Part shown: piece by piece, positions 51,022 through 60,292 of the stretch
Layout: each line of letters begins with the position of its first letter
Numbering within the stretch: the stretch's first letter is position 1
NCBI GenBank assembly: GCA_910579225.1
Contig: CAJTTI010000008.1
Location: 62,001 to 126,000 of the forward strand
DNA length: 64,000 nt
Direction: 5' to 3'
From: an uncultured Lachnospiraceae bacterium
GTDB lineage: Bacteria > Bacillota > Clostridia > Lachnospirales > Lachnospiraceae
Notes under the pieces: generated by a model
Databases searched by the model: none
Told to the model about the DNA's origin: nothing
The model's input: only the letters and a program-made list of their open reading frames with translations
Position numbers and translations under genes: made by a program

Positions 51022-54000
51022 CTAACGAATCTGCGCGAGCACCGACGGATCTTTGATCTTCCTATCCTCCGCAAACATCAGGATCTTCGATAATATCTCT
51101 GCTGTCTTCGGATCTTCGTCCACAAAAGGCAGGAAAATCTTTCCCCGATGCTGAGAATGCACCGGCAACACATACAACATGGCGTTTCCGACCTGATGAA
51201 CCACGCCGCTTCCCAGATGAACCGTATATTGTCCAAGTGTCCCGTCAATTAACGCGTGATTTCCCTGAAGCCGTACATTTTTCACCTGAAAAAGCTCCAG
51301 GTTTCCTTTTATAATCCTGCGGCGCATCTCCACTGTGGAATGGCTTGCTTCTGGATCCACACCTCCCACATAAGCCGTACTTACCGCCAGATCCACATCC
51401 CGCATTACTTCACTGTAGAGTCGTTCCGGAATCTCCGAGATCCGCTTTCGACAGAAGCCCTTCCGGTCATAGAACTCCACAGACTCCAGTACCGGTGCCT
51501 CTACGTCTCCCGGAGAATACCAGTCTGCCAGCACACAGATCACTGCAATCATATTCTCCTTATAACAGACTTTCTGAAGCCCACATTCATAATCCACCAC
51601 CCAGCGGCGTCCTCTGAGCGTGGCTATGGTTTTCCGCGGCTGTATCTGATACCCTGCAAACAGTCTGGATTCTTCTTTTTCCAGTTCCTCCGGAAGTTTC
51701 ACATACAGTTCCCGGAACACTTGTTTGAAAGGCTGTCTGATCTGTTCGGCAAACAATATTTTCTGATATTCCTGCCAGTGCCCCTCCACATAAAAGTCCC
51801 AGGGATGTGCAACTCTCACCTGCTCCCGGGGAGCAAGCGGCCGTACGTCTCCATTCCAGTCTCTGAGTCCCGATTCACACAGAAAGCCCGTCTTTCCTGA
51901 ACATTCTGCTCCTGTATACACCAGAGAGCTGATCATGGGGCAGACAACCGGATGAGCCATAAGTTTCCAAAGCTCCCACACCTCGAACAGGGTCCCGTCT
52001 TCCATGGCCTGTTCCATCATCTGCCTGGTCCTCTGGTACTGTTCCCTCAACTTCTTACAAGCTTCCTTGCACCGGATCACCTGCTCATATTTTTTATATT
52101 TTGCCGGTACGGACTTCAGAATCTTCCCATCCTTCCGGCACTGAAGGCTGCTCCTTCCATCCTCATCAACCGCTACCCGCAGACAGACGTCTTCCACAGT
52201 CTGCCAGACCAGGCAGTCGTCGTATTGTTCCGTAAGTCTGCTCTCCATTCTGAGAATCAGACGCATCACATCTGAAAAGCCCGCATTTATGCTCAGATTT
52301 TTAAGCGCCATTTCCACTGCGCGTCTCTCGCTTGAACGCCTCTGCGCTCCGAACTGACTGCTTTCTTTTTTGAATTTCTGAATATACTGATAGCGCTTTA
52401 AAAGCTGTTCTTCTCTTTCTTCCTGTATGTCTGAAAGTGGCAAAAGTCCTAGGCTCATCAGCAGATCTTTGTTTCTCTTCTCATCAATCGCCTGAACAAG
52501 TTCCTCAAAGGTCTTGCTGCCAAGCGCTGCATCCGCATATTTTCTTGCTCTGGCATGAAGACTGCCTGCAGCAGAATATTTTGCGGCATCATAGAGCAGC
52601 TTAAAATCTTTTTCCCCAAGCGCGTTATAAGCCTCATGAAACCACTGAACATCAAAAGCGCCGTCATACAGCTCTTCCCGGCCAAGCGGCGTGTATTTCG
52701 CCAGAACCGACATCAATGTATCTTCCAGGCCTTCGCTGGTATGAGCCATAAAATAATAGCAGCCGCTCTGAAAACCGGGAAGTTCCAGATACTCTCCCAC
52801 AAGAGGAATCCACTGCCGTGCATACATGGCCACTTCCACCAGACGTTTCCTGGTAATGCCGCTCCCCTTCAGGGCATGTCTCAAATCCTCCGCTCCTTCT
52901 TTGTCCCCGGGATGGCAGATCTGAAGAAGCCGGCAGAGCACCGAATGTCTATCTTTCCCATAGGAATAGTAGCCATAAGTCCGCTTCAACGGTTCTTTCC
53001 CAAGAGCCGTCAGGATGCGAACCAGGCGTTCCACGCCATAGAGCACCTGAATCTGTTCGATACAGCCGGAGAAAGGCGTTTCCTGCTCCCCTCTTTTCAG
53101 CTCCACTTTCAGAATCATCTCTGTCAGTTCCTCATAAAGCTCATGAGCTGCTTTCCGTTCCGGGCTGTCCGACGATAAAAGATCCGGCCGGAACCATCCT
53201 CCTTTCACAGGTACCCTGTCCCGTCCAAAGAACGCATACACCGCCCGCTCTCTTATATTCCAGCGGGGAACTCCGCCATGCAGTTCCGCCATACTGACCG
53301 CACACACCAGATCTTCCAGGCTCCAGTGAGTGAAAAAAGCCTTATACAATAACTCCTTGTCCCAAATTCCGCGAATATATGCCTGCACACAGGCTTCCAC
53401 ATTTTTTCCGCCCAGAAAGCGCAGAGCAAAAGCACTTTCCCATTCCTTCTCTCCCACGCAGGACAGCCACTGATCAAGCTTACAGAATATGGGAAAATAT
53501 TCCATATAAGAACGGAGTATACTTTTCTGAGTCTCATAAAGCTTTGCGAATCCCACAAGTCCCCATTGGCCTTTCAGCTCCTTCGGCACATATTTCCGAA
53601 ACAATGCGTCAATAATCCGCTTCGTCTGTTCCTGATACTCCCATGTCTCTGACAGCTTTTTATAAGGCAGTCTTCCGAATACTTTCTGATAGAGCTTCCT
53701 TTCATCCATATATCTCTGCCTTTTCTCCAGGCAGTCCTGATACAGATACACTTCCAAGAGCATCCCGGGAGTCCGAATCTCTTCTTTATAAAAATCTTCC
53801 CACAGTTCCCGGAACGGAAAATCTCTCTCATAGTCCATCACATAGCTGTTCCAGAACAGGTTATTTCCCAGAATCTGTTTTTCTCCGTAGTAATCCTGGT
53901 ACTCCCGCTCCTTATTTGCTTCAATCCGTTCTGACAGCCGCTTCAGCACCTGAATGCAGTCCTCTTCTCCATATTCGAACAAATATTCTGCTTTCCGGGT

Positions 54001-56001
54001 ATCTATCTGTATCTCCGGAATCTTCCATTGCTTTTTCGGATTATACAACCCGTACCCCGGAGTATGTAAGATGCCCCGCGCTTCCTGGCTGTCCCCGATC
54101 AGCTCCGACAGCATCAGTTTTTCCTTCTCTGTAGGACTGTCATGTGCTTTCAGCGCAGGAACCACCAGCCGATATTCCTTCGGCGCCTTCTCCTTCAGAT
54201 ACAACGCCAGTTCCAGAGCCCCCATATGGCTCTCCTCGGAACGTTCCTTCAGAAGCCTTCCGATGCATGCACTAAGCTCTGCAGGCTTCTGTTTTTTCAG
54301 AAGATCAAGTGTCTCTTTGCGGCTCTTTTTATACCGCATATGTTCTTCGACCTTTCTGTATTCCTCCTGTGTCAGGTCCAGACGGCCCACAAGTCTGTAT
54401 GCCACTTCTCTCGTATTGGTTTCCGGATTGTGCAGAAGGTCAAACAGCAGATTCCTCCTGACTGCCGTCTTCGGGCGCCAGAGAAGCAGCCGTACCGCCA
54501 GATGTCTCCCGCTTCCAATCAGCGGAATCCCTCCGGCTGCCTCATCCAGAAGTTCTTCTTCCTGAAGCACCCAGGCCAGCAAACACATGGATGCAGCAAT
54601 TTCAGACTGCCCAAGCTTCACCCGGTATCCCGATGGCAGCATACATGGATGCAGATCCACTCCTTTCTTCGGGATTCTCTCAAGCATTTCTTTTAAAATC
54701 CCGTATGAATGCACTGCCTCTTCCCTGGTAAGTCCCATCTTTTCTGCTGTGATCTGCTTCGGAGCCACCCCTTTATCATAAGAAGAAGAGTACCCGTATC
54801 GGTAACATCCGGAACTGCTGTAGTCCATCAGGCCGCCCATAAGATCACAGGCATTCCCCAGAACATAAGGAAGATAGCAGGCGGCCAACTCCAGATCTCC
54901 CGGATATGCAAACCAGATCTTCTTTGCCGCTTTCTGCTGAAGCCCGCGACTCTGGAAAAATCCCACATAGTAGGACGCAATCATCATCTGATTTTTCGTG
55001 CCCTCCTCTGCAAGCCTTTGGACCGCATGCACCGCTTCCTCTGCGTCATAAAATCCCTTTGCCCACAACGCACAACAGATGGCAATTGAATCTTCCGTTC
55101 CAAGCTGCTCTTCACAAAATACAGGATCCCGCAGACACTGTCCCATCATTCGCATCAGCTTATCCGCAATCCGCTCCACGCTCTCAGATTCATAAATGCC
55201 AATCCAAGTGCTGACCGCCCGCGTCACGGCGGAATACCGGATCAGATTCTGCTCCTCGATCACCCGGAATAAATATAAAAACGCCTCTGCCCGCCCCGCA
55301 TCCATCGTTTCGCAGACTGCCTGGCGCGCGCCCTCCTGAAGTCCTGCTGCTGCCAGAAAATCTCCCAGAACCCGGTACAGGCCTTCGTCCCGACTCATAA
55401 CAATGCCGCGAATCAGCTCATAAGAAATCATAAGCGTATTCCGCTCTCCAAGCAGAATCTCTTTCACGGCCTCTGCTGTCTTTTTATTTCCCCGGTCAAT
55501 CTGAGCCGCCAGGATTCCTCCGTAGTGCCAGTTTCCATCCCTTGCGTCTCTGCTAATCTCCTCAGGAACCCTGCCAAGAAGCACTTCCGACAGATCCCGG
55601 TCATAAAATTTCAGTCTTGCATAAGCCCACAGAAGCCGTACCCCCTCATCCACAAAAGGCGTATAACTCCCGCTCCGAAGACTCCTCCGATAAATCCCCC
55701 TGGTCATCTGGAACTGGTTCATCTCATCCAGCTCATAATAAAAATCTTCCTGAAGCTCCTCTGCCACGCAGAGATTCACCAGTCTGGAAAGATGTTGTCG
55801 ATAGACCTCGCTGGGCTTTCTGGCATCCCTCATCACCAGAAGGCTCAGGATCCAATTGTGCGCCTCCTGGCCGACACCGGTGCAGAGAGCTCCGCTTCGG
55901 TCCAGGGACGGAAGAAGTCTGCGTTCCGTCGCAGACAGTCCGGATGAGGCTTTATGAATCTGTTCTACAAACTGCTGCATAAAGTTTTGTTTCTCTGCCA
56001 T
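51022..56001 (-). CDS. giant DUF4132-family protein in the B12 operon
   Basis: 1659 residues with no signal peptide or clear membrane helix. Most of residues 1-1200 reads as helical repeats (many ExLLxxL units, HEAT/TPR-like). A DUF4132 region follows, near residues 1350-1530, marked by AHPWDFYVEGHWQEYQ and IRQPFKQVFRELYVKL. The end (about 1575-1659) carries GQYTVHLGSGVVHQVG and KIFLPFVDEDPKTAEILSK, as in other DUF4132 proteins such as the E. coli MolR/YehI group. No catalytic motif is recognised. GAGGGTGG precedes the ATG. It lies 12 nt after cobD and 95 nt before cbiP on the same strand, so it is co-transcribed with B12 genes. Function unknown. Confidence 0.8.
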   Translation of the reverse strand: MAEKQNFMQQFVEQIHKASSGLSATERRLLPSLDRSGALCTGVGQEAHNWILSLLVMRDARKPSEVYRQHLSRLVNLCVAEELQEDFYYELDEMNQFQMTRGIYRRSLRSGSYTPFVDEGVRLLWAYARLKFYDRDLSEVLLGRVPEEISRDARDGNWHYGGILAAQIDRGNKKTAEAVKEILLGERNTLMISYELIRGIVMSRDEGLYRVLGDFLAAAGLQEGARQAVCETMDAGRAEAFLYLFRVIEEQNLIRYSAVTRAVSTWIGIYESESVERIADKLMRMMGQCLRDPVFCEEQLGTEDSIAICCALWAKGFYDAEEAVHAVQRLAEEGTKNQMMIASYYVGFFQSRGLQQKAAKKIWFAYPGDLELAACYLPYVLGNACDLMGGLMDYSSSGCYRYGYSSSYDKGVAPKQITAEKMGLTREEAVHSYGILKEMLERIPKKGVDLHPCMLPSGYRVKLGQSEIAASMCLLAWVLQEEELLDEAAGGIPLIGSGRHLAVRLLLWRPKTAVRRNLLFDLLHNPETNTREVAYRLVGRLDLTQEEYRKVEEHMRYKKSRKETLDLLKKQKPAELSACIGRLLKERSEESHMGALELALYLKEKAPKEYRLVVPALKAHDSPTEKEKLMLSELIGDSQEARGILHTPGYGLYNPKKQWKIPEIQIDTRKAEYLFEYGEEDCIQVLKRLSERIEANKEREYQDYYGEKQILGNNLFWNSYVMDYERDFPFRELWEDFYKEEIRTPGMLLEVYLYQDCLEKRQRYMDERKLYQKVFGRLPYKKLSETWEYQEQTKRIIDALFRKYVPKELKGQWGLVGFAKLYETQKSILRSYMEYFPIFCKLDQWLSCVGEKEWESAFALRFLGGKNVEACVQAYIRGIWDKELLYKAFFTHWSLEDLVCAVSMAELHGGVPRWNIRERAVYAFFGRDRVPVKGGWFRPDLLSSDSPERKAAHELYEELTEMILKVELKRGEQETPFSGCIEQIQVLYGVERLVRILTALGKEPLKRTYGYYSYGKDRHSVLCRLLQICHPGDKEGAEDLRHALKGSGITRKRLVEVAMYARQWIPLVGEYLELPGFQSGCYYFMAHTSEGLEDTLMSVLAKYTPLGREELYDGAFDVQWFHEAYNALGEKDFKLLYDAAKYSAAGSLHARARKYADAALGSKTFEELVQAIDEKRNKDLLMSLGLLPLSDIQEEREEQLLKRYQYIQKFKKESSQFGAQRRSSERRAVEMALKNLSINAGFSDVMRLILRMESRLTEQYDDCLVWQTVEDVCLRVAVDEDGRSSLQCRKDGKILKSVPAKYKKYEQVIRCKEACKKLREQYQRTRQMMEQAMEDGTLFEVWELWKLMAHPVVCPMISSLVYTGAECSGKTGFLCESGLRDWNGDVRPLAPREQVRVAHPWDFYVEGHWQEYQKILFAEQIRQPFKQVFRELYVKLPEELEKEESRLFAGYQIQPRKTIATLRGRRWVVDYECGLQKVCYKENMIAVICVLADWYSPGDVEAPVLESVEFYDRKGFCRKRISEIPERLYSEVMRDVDLAVSTAYVGGVDPEASHSTVEMRRRIIKGNLELFQVKNVRLQGNHALIDGTLGQYTVHLGSGVVHQVGNAMLYVLPVHSQHRGKIFLPFVDEDPKTAEILSKILMFAEDRKIKDPSVLAQIR

Positions 56002-56013
56002 ATTCCCACCCTC

Positions 56014-57075
56014 TCACAATACCTCTCTGACCGCCTCTGCAAGTCTTACGTTTGCTTCATGATCTTTTACCGCAACCCGGTAACAACTCCCGTCAAGCCC
56101 TCTGTAATTTTCACAGCGCCGAATCAGGATTCCCAAAGGCAGAAGGCGTTCATACAAATCCAATATTCCAGGCGCGCGGAAAAACAGATAATCCGCCTGC
56201 CCTTCCCACACCCGCATGCCTGCTATCTCCAGCTCTCTTTTCAAATATGCCCGTTCTTCTCTTACCAGAGAAACCGCACGCTTCTTGTATTCCTTCTCCC
56301 CAAGTGCTGCAATCCCGGCTTCTGATGCAAGGACACTGACGCCCCAGCACTGTCCTGCCCGTTCCATGCGCTCCAGAAGTTCCCGGTTCCCGCTGATGCC
56401 GTACCCCAGACGGAGCCCCGGCATGGCATACATTTTTGTAAATGATTTCAAAATAAACAGATATGGGGTTTCTTTTATATACGAAACCAGTGACCGCTCC
56501 TCCTGTCCGGTAAAATCCAGAAAGCACTCATCTGCCACTAAAAGGATCCCCATCCGGGCCGCCTTTTGGAGAATCTGCAAAAGCAGATCCTGCTGAACCA
56601 AAAGTCCCGTGGGATTATTGGGATTGCATAAAAACATCACATCCACTGACGCGTCCATCTGTTCCAGAATGTCATATCGAACCTCCAGATCCTGCTCCAT
56701 AAAATAGAAAAGGCATCTGGTATCTGTCTGTCTCAGCGCTTCTTCATATTCTGCAAATGTAGGTGCAGTCAGAAGCGCGCAGCCCGGACGCAGAGCGTAG
56801 ACCAGACGATAGATCAGATCTGCCCCGCCGTTTCCACAGATAAATGTCTCGGGCGGCAACCCGTACTCATCTGCCAGAGCCGCTCTGAGTTTCCGACAGA
56901 AAGGGTCCGGATAATGCACCGCCTGATCCATCGCTGCCACCGCCGCCGCACGCACCCGCTCCGGAATCCCAAGGGGATTGATGTTTGCAGAAAAGTCCAG
57001 AAATCGTTCTGAACATATATTCTTTATATTTTGTATCTCATCATTATAAATATTTCCACCATGTAATGCTCTCAT
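56014..57075 (-). CDS. cobD: threonine-phosphate decarboxylase / histidinol-phosphate-aminotransferase-like
   Basis: 353 residues, fold type I PLP enzyme. Motifs: FSANINPLGIPERV, FICGNGGADLIY, FLCNPNNPTGLLV, VADECFLDFTG and the PLP lysine in LKSFTKMYAMPGLRLGYG. The FSANINPLG start and operon context indicate CobD, which makes (R)-1-aminopropan-2-ol phosphate for CbiB, rather than HisC. Its ATG overlaps the HemC-CobA-HemD stop as ATGA. No threonine kinase (pduX) gene is in the window. Confidence 0.93.
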   Translation of the reverse strand: MRALHGGNIYNDEIQNIKNICSERFLDFSANINPLGIPERVRAAAVAAMDQAVHYPDPFCRKLRAALADEYGLPPETFICGNGGADLIYRLVYALRPGCALLTAPTFAEYEEALRQTDTRCLFYFMEQDLEVRYDILEQMDASVDVMFLCNPNNPTGLLVQQDLLLQILQKAARMGILLVADECFLDFTGQEERSLVSYIKETPYLFILKSFTKMYAMPGLRLGYGISGNRELLERMERAGQCWGVSVLASEAGIAALGEKEYKKRAVSLVREERAYLKRELEIAGMRVWEGQADYLFFRAPGILDLYERLLPLGILIRRCENYRGLDGSCYRVAVKDHEANVRLAEAVREVL

Positions 57076-59498
57076 ATGCTGTTTTTTCGCACACTGTAAA
57101 GCTCTGTCTCCTTGTCCTGCAGAGCCTCATACAGCAGCGCATCCCTCATACCTTCTGACGTATACTCCACTGCTGAACGGCAGACCGAAAGCCCAGTCTC
57201 CCTGGCTGCCTTCTCTGTCACCGGTCCGATACAGATCACTTTCGCCGCGAAGTCTCTGGATTCTGTCATGGAGGCAAATGCCTTCACTGCGGATGCGCTG
57301 GCAAAGGTCATATAATCCACTTCCGGAAGGATCCGCTCCAGTTCCTCTTTTCTGCGCAGATCCCGCACTGTATGATAGACTGCCAGTGCTTCATACAGAA
57401 TCCCGGCCGCTTCCAGCGCACGATTCAGCTCCTGAGACGCCTCTTCTGCACGGAGCAGAAGCACCCGGTCTTCTTTCGTAAGCGTCGGAACCCACTCTGC
57501 CGACAGGTCCTGGCTGCTGTATCTGGACGGTACAAAATCCGCCCGGATTCCCCTTGCCGCCAGTGCTTTTTTCGTGCCCTCTCCGATCACGGCAAAGCGA
57601 AGCGCAGACAGACTTCGGATGTCCGTTCCGGATTCCATCAGACAGTCAAAGAAAAGGTCCACCCCGTTACTGCTGGTAAATACCGCCCAGGTATATTCCG
57701 AAAGTCTGTCCACTGCCCGTTTCAGTTCCTCTGCAGCCACCGGCTCCGTACGAATCAGACTGAAGGAAATGACTTCCGCCCCCTCTGCTTCCAGGATTCG
57801 GCGCTGATTGTCTGCCATCTTCCTCGTTCCCGTCACGAGCACCCGCTTTCCAAAGAGCGGGCCCCGACCATACCACTGCAGTTCTTCCTGCAGAGAGACT
57901 ACTTTTCCCACCACCGTAACAGCCGGCGTCCGAATGCCCACTCGGTCTGCTTCCTCTGCAATGGTCTGAAGAGTCCCCACTGCCGTCTTCTGCCGGCTTG
58001 TGGTTCCTTCCTGAATCACTGCTGCAGGCGTTTCCGGATCTTTTCCATGAGCGATAAGGCTGGTCACAATATTTGGAAGATTTTTCAGGCCCATCAGAAA
58101 GACCAGTGTTCCTTCCTCCCTGGCCAGCGTCTCATAATCCAGCACATTCTCGGTCTTGTGACTGCCTTCATGACCGGTAATCACGTGAAAAGAAGACGCA
58201 TACTCCCGATGTGTCACAGGGATCCCCGCATAGGCCGGCGCCCCATAACAGGAAGACACCCCCGGCACAATCTCATATGCAATGCCTGCCTTCCCCAGTT
58301 CCTGTGCTTCCTCTCCTCCTCTGCCGAAGATAAACGGATCCCCGCCTTTCAGGCGAACCACCTGTTTTCCTTCTCTGGCCTTTTGGATCAGAAGCGCATT
58401 GGTCTCTCCCTGCTTCAGATAATGGTTCGATGCCCGTTTTCCGGCATAGCAAAGCTCCGCATCTGGTCCTGCTTCATTAAGCAAAGCGTCCGTTGCAAGG
58501 CTGTCATAGACAATTACATCCGCCTCCCGGATACAGGTCAGACATTTTTCCGTCACCAGAGCCGGATCCCCGGGACCGGCACCCACAAGCCATACTTTTC
58601 CCTGGCAGATTCCGTCTGCCAGTTCGCGTCCCAGTTCTTCTGCCTGGCAGAGAGAAAGACCTGTCTGCCGCTCTCCGGATAATCTTTTCATATGTCTTCC
58701 GTCCGGCGCAAACATGACTTTCATATGCAGGGTCTCTCCGTCCAGCGTCGACCATGCCGCCGCCGGCGCATTGCAGCTTCCGCCGATTGCCGACAGATAC
58801 GCACGTTCCGCATACAAACATACCGCCGCTTCCGAATCATGAATCGCCTGGAGCACCTCCGACAGATGCCCCTTCCGGCTCTCTACTGCCAGAATCGCCT
58901 GTCCCGCTGCCGGCAGACACACAGAAGGATCCAGGTATTCATAATGATATTCCACCTCGTCCAGAAGTTTCAGACGCTCCAGCCCTGCTGCTGCCAGCAC
59001 AATGGCGTCAAACTGCCCTTCTGAGAGCTTTCGAAGTCTGGTCTGTACATTCCCCCGGTTCATCTGAATCCGGACCAGCGGATTAATCTTCCGGATCTGA
59101 AGTTCCCGGCGAAGACTGCTGGTGCCAACTACACTCCCCGGCTTCAGATTCCGAAGAAGCGTTCCGTCACAGGTAACGATCACGTCTTCCGGCCTTCCCC
59201 TTTTCAGAACTGCGCTGATTCCAAGCCCTTCCGGAAATACCATGGGCATATCTTTCGCACTGTGTACAGCCAGATCAATCTCCCCGTCAAGCAACGCCTC
59301 TTCCAATTCCCTGGTAAATACTCCTTTTCCGCCAAAGGAAGTCAAAGAACGATCCAGAAGTTCATCCCCTTTCGTGGATATGGGTACAAGCTCCACCCGG
59401 ACATCCGGAAACGCCGCTTCTATCTTTTCCTTGACCATATTGGTCTGAACCAGAGCAAGCCTGCTCTTCCTGGTCCCGATCCGAATCACTTTCTGCAT
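57072..59498 (-). CDS. hemC-cobA-hemD: HemC-CobA-HemD trifunctional fusion: porphobilinogen deaminase, uroporphyrinogen-III methyltransferase, uroporphyrinogen-III synthase
   Basis: 808 residues in three parts. Residues 1 to about 295 are HemC: RIGTRKSRLALVQTNMV, DLAVHSAKDMP and the dipyrromethane-cofactor Cys in GGSCNAPAAA. Residues about 303-545 are SUMT/CobA: VWLVGAGPGDPALVTEKCL, VRLKGGDPFIFGRGGEE, EIVPGVSS. Residues about 550-800 are HemD: GKRVLVTGTRKMADNQ, VFTSSNGVDLFFD, YMTFASASAVKAF. One polypeptide would thus turn porphobilinogen into precorrin-2. The ATG at 59498 has GGGAGG upstream; the in-frame GTG at 59510 is less likely. Precorrin-2 dehydrogenase is not fused and not in the window. 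Confidence 0.95.
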   Translation of the reverse strand: MQKVIRIGTRKSRLALVQTNMVKEKIEAAFPDVRVELVPISTKGDELLDRSLTSFGGKGVFTRELEEALLDGEIDLAVHSAKDMPMVFPEGLGISAVLKRGRPEDVIVTCDGTLLRNLKPGSVVGTSSLRRELQIRKINPLVRIQMNRGNVQTRLRKLSEGQFDAIVLAAAGLERLKLLDEVEYHYEYLDPSVCLPAAGQAILAVESRKGHLSEVLQAIHDSEAAVCLYAERAYLSAIGGSCNAPAAAWSTLDGETLHMKVMFAPDGRHMKRLSGERQTGLSLCQAEELGRELADGICQGKVWLVGAGPGDPALVTEKCLTCIREADVIVYDSLATDALLNEAGPDAELCYAGKRASNHYLKQGETNALLIQKAREGKQVVRLKGGDPFIFGRGGEEAQELGKAGIAYEIVPGVSSCYGAPAYAGIPVTHREYASSFHVITGHEGSHKTENVLDYETLAREEGTLVFLMGLKNLPNIVTSLIAHGKDPETPAAVIQEGTTSRQKTAVGTLQTIAEEADRVGIRTPAVTVVGKVVSLQEELQWYGRGPLFGKRVLVTGTRKMADNQRRILEAEGAEVISFSLIRTEPVAAEELKRAVDRLSEYTWAVFTSSNGVDLFFDCLMESGTDIRSLSALRFAVIGEGTKKALAARGIRADFVPSRYSSQDLSAEWVPTLTKEDRVLLLRAEEASQELNRALEAAGILYEALAVYHTVRDLRRKEELERILPEVDYMTFASASAVKAFASMTESRDFAAKVICIGPVTEKAARETGLSVCRSAVEYTSEGMRDALLYEALQDKETELYSVRKNSI

Positions 59499-59546
59499 AC
59501 TGCCTCCCACATGTTGTTTTTACATAGTCTGCCGCTTCTGTTCCGC

Positions 59547-60278
59547 CTACAGCGCATATCCTCTGGGCGTGATCATCCGCCCGTTTTTCTCATAAGTTTG
59601 AGAATTGCCAATAATCACCACACTGAACATATCAATCTCCGCATCCTTCAGTTCCCCCAGTGTGGTAATACAAGAACTCTCATCTTTCCTGCCCGCATTT
59701 CTCACAATCCCCACCGGTGTCCGGGCATCCCGGTACCGCATCAAAATATCTGCCGCCTGCTCCACATATCCGGTTCTCTTCTTACTTTTCGGATTATAAA
59801 GACAGACGATTAGATCTCCCTGTCCGGCGCAGTCCACACGTTTCATAATCAGATCAAGAGGCGTCATCAGATCACTTAAACTGATCACTGCAAAATCGTG
59901 CATCAAAGGCGCCCCCAGTACGGAAGCCGCCGCACTTGCCGCCGTTACCCCCGGTACAGTCTCAATCTCAATCTTTGCCTGCTTCTCTTCCGCCACCTGA
60001 TAGATGATACCCGCCATTCCATAGATACCGCTGTCTCCACTGGATACCATGGCCACAACCTGATCTTTCTGAGCCTCTTCCACTGCCATCTCACAGCGCC
60101 TGACCTCTTGCATCATCGGTGTGGCAATATATTGTTTATCTGGAAAATACTCTTTTAAAATATTGACATAGGTGGTATAACCGGTTACCACATCCGCTTT
60201 CTCAATGACATCAATCGCCTTTGATGTCATATGCTCATATCCTCCCGGGCCAAAACCCACAACATATAACTTTCCCAT
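59547..60278 (-). CDS. cbiH: cobalt-precorrin-3 C17-methyltransferase
   Basis: 243 residues of the tetrapyrrole methylase family. Family start KLYVVGFGPGGYEHMTSKA, then VVTGYTTYVNILKEYF, the SGDSGIYGMAG motif, EIETVPGVTAASAAASVLGAPL and LIVCLYNPKSKKRTGYV, all matching CbiH/CobJ. It methylates C17 and contracts the ring. The ATG at 60278 with AGGAG 7 nt upstream is preferred over the frame start at 60296. Confidence 0.95.
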   Translation of the reverse strand: MGKLYVVGFGPGGYEHMTSKAIDVIEKADVVTGYTTYVNILKEYFPDKQYIATPMMQEVRRCEMAVEEAQKDQVVAMVSSGDSGIYGMAGIIYQVAEEKQAKIEIETVPGVTAASAAASVLGAPLMHDFAVISLSDLMTPLDLIMKRVDCAGQGDLIVCLYNPKSKKRTGYVEQAADILMRYRDARTPVGIVRNAGRKDESSCITTLGELKDAEIDMFSVVIIGNSQTYEKNGRMITPRGYAL

Positions 60279-60292
60279 GATTTTTCTCCTAG

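Noticed and set aside
57372..58682. Plus-strand open frame of about 430 codons opposite hemC-cobA-hemD
   Set aside because: Antisense shadow of a strongly supported fusion gene; Cys/His/Arg-rich composition typical of reverse-strand readings.
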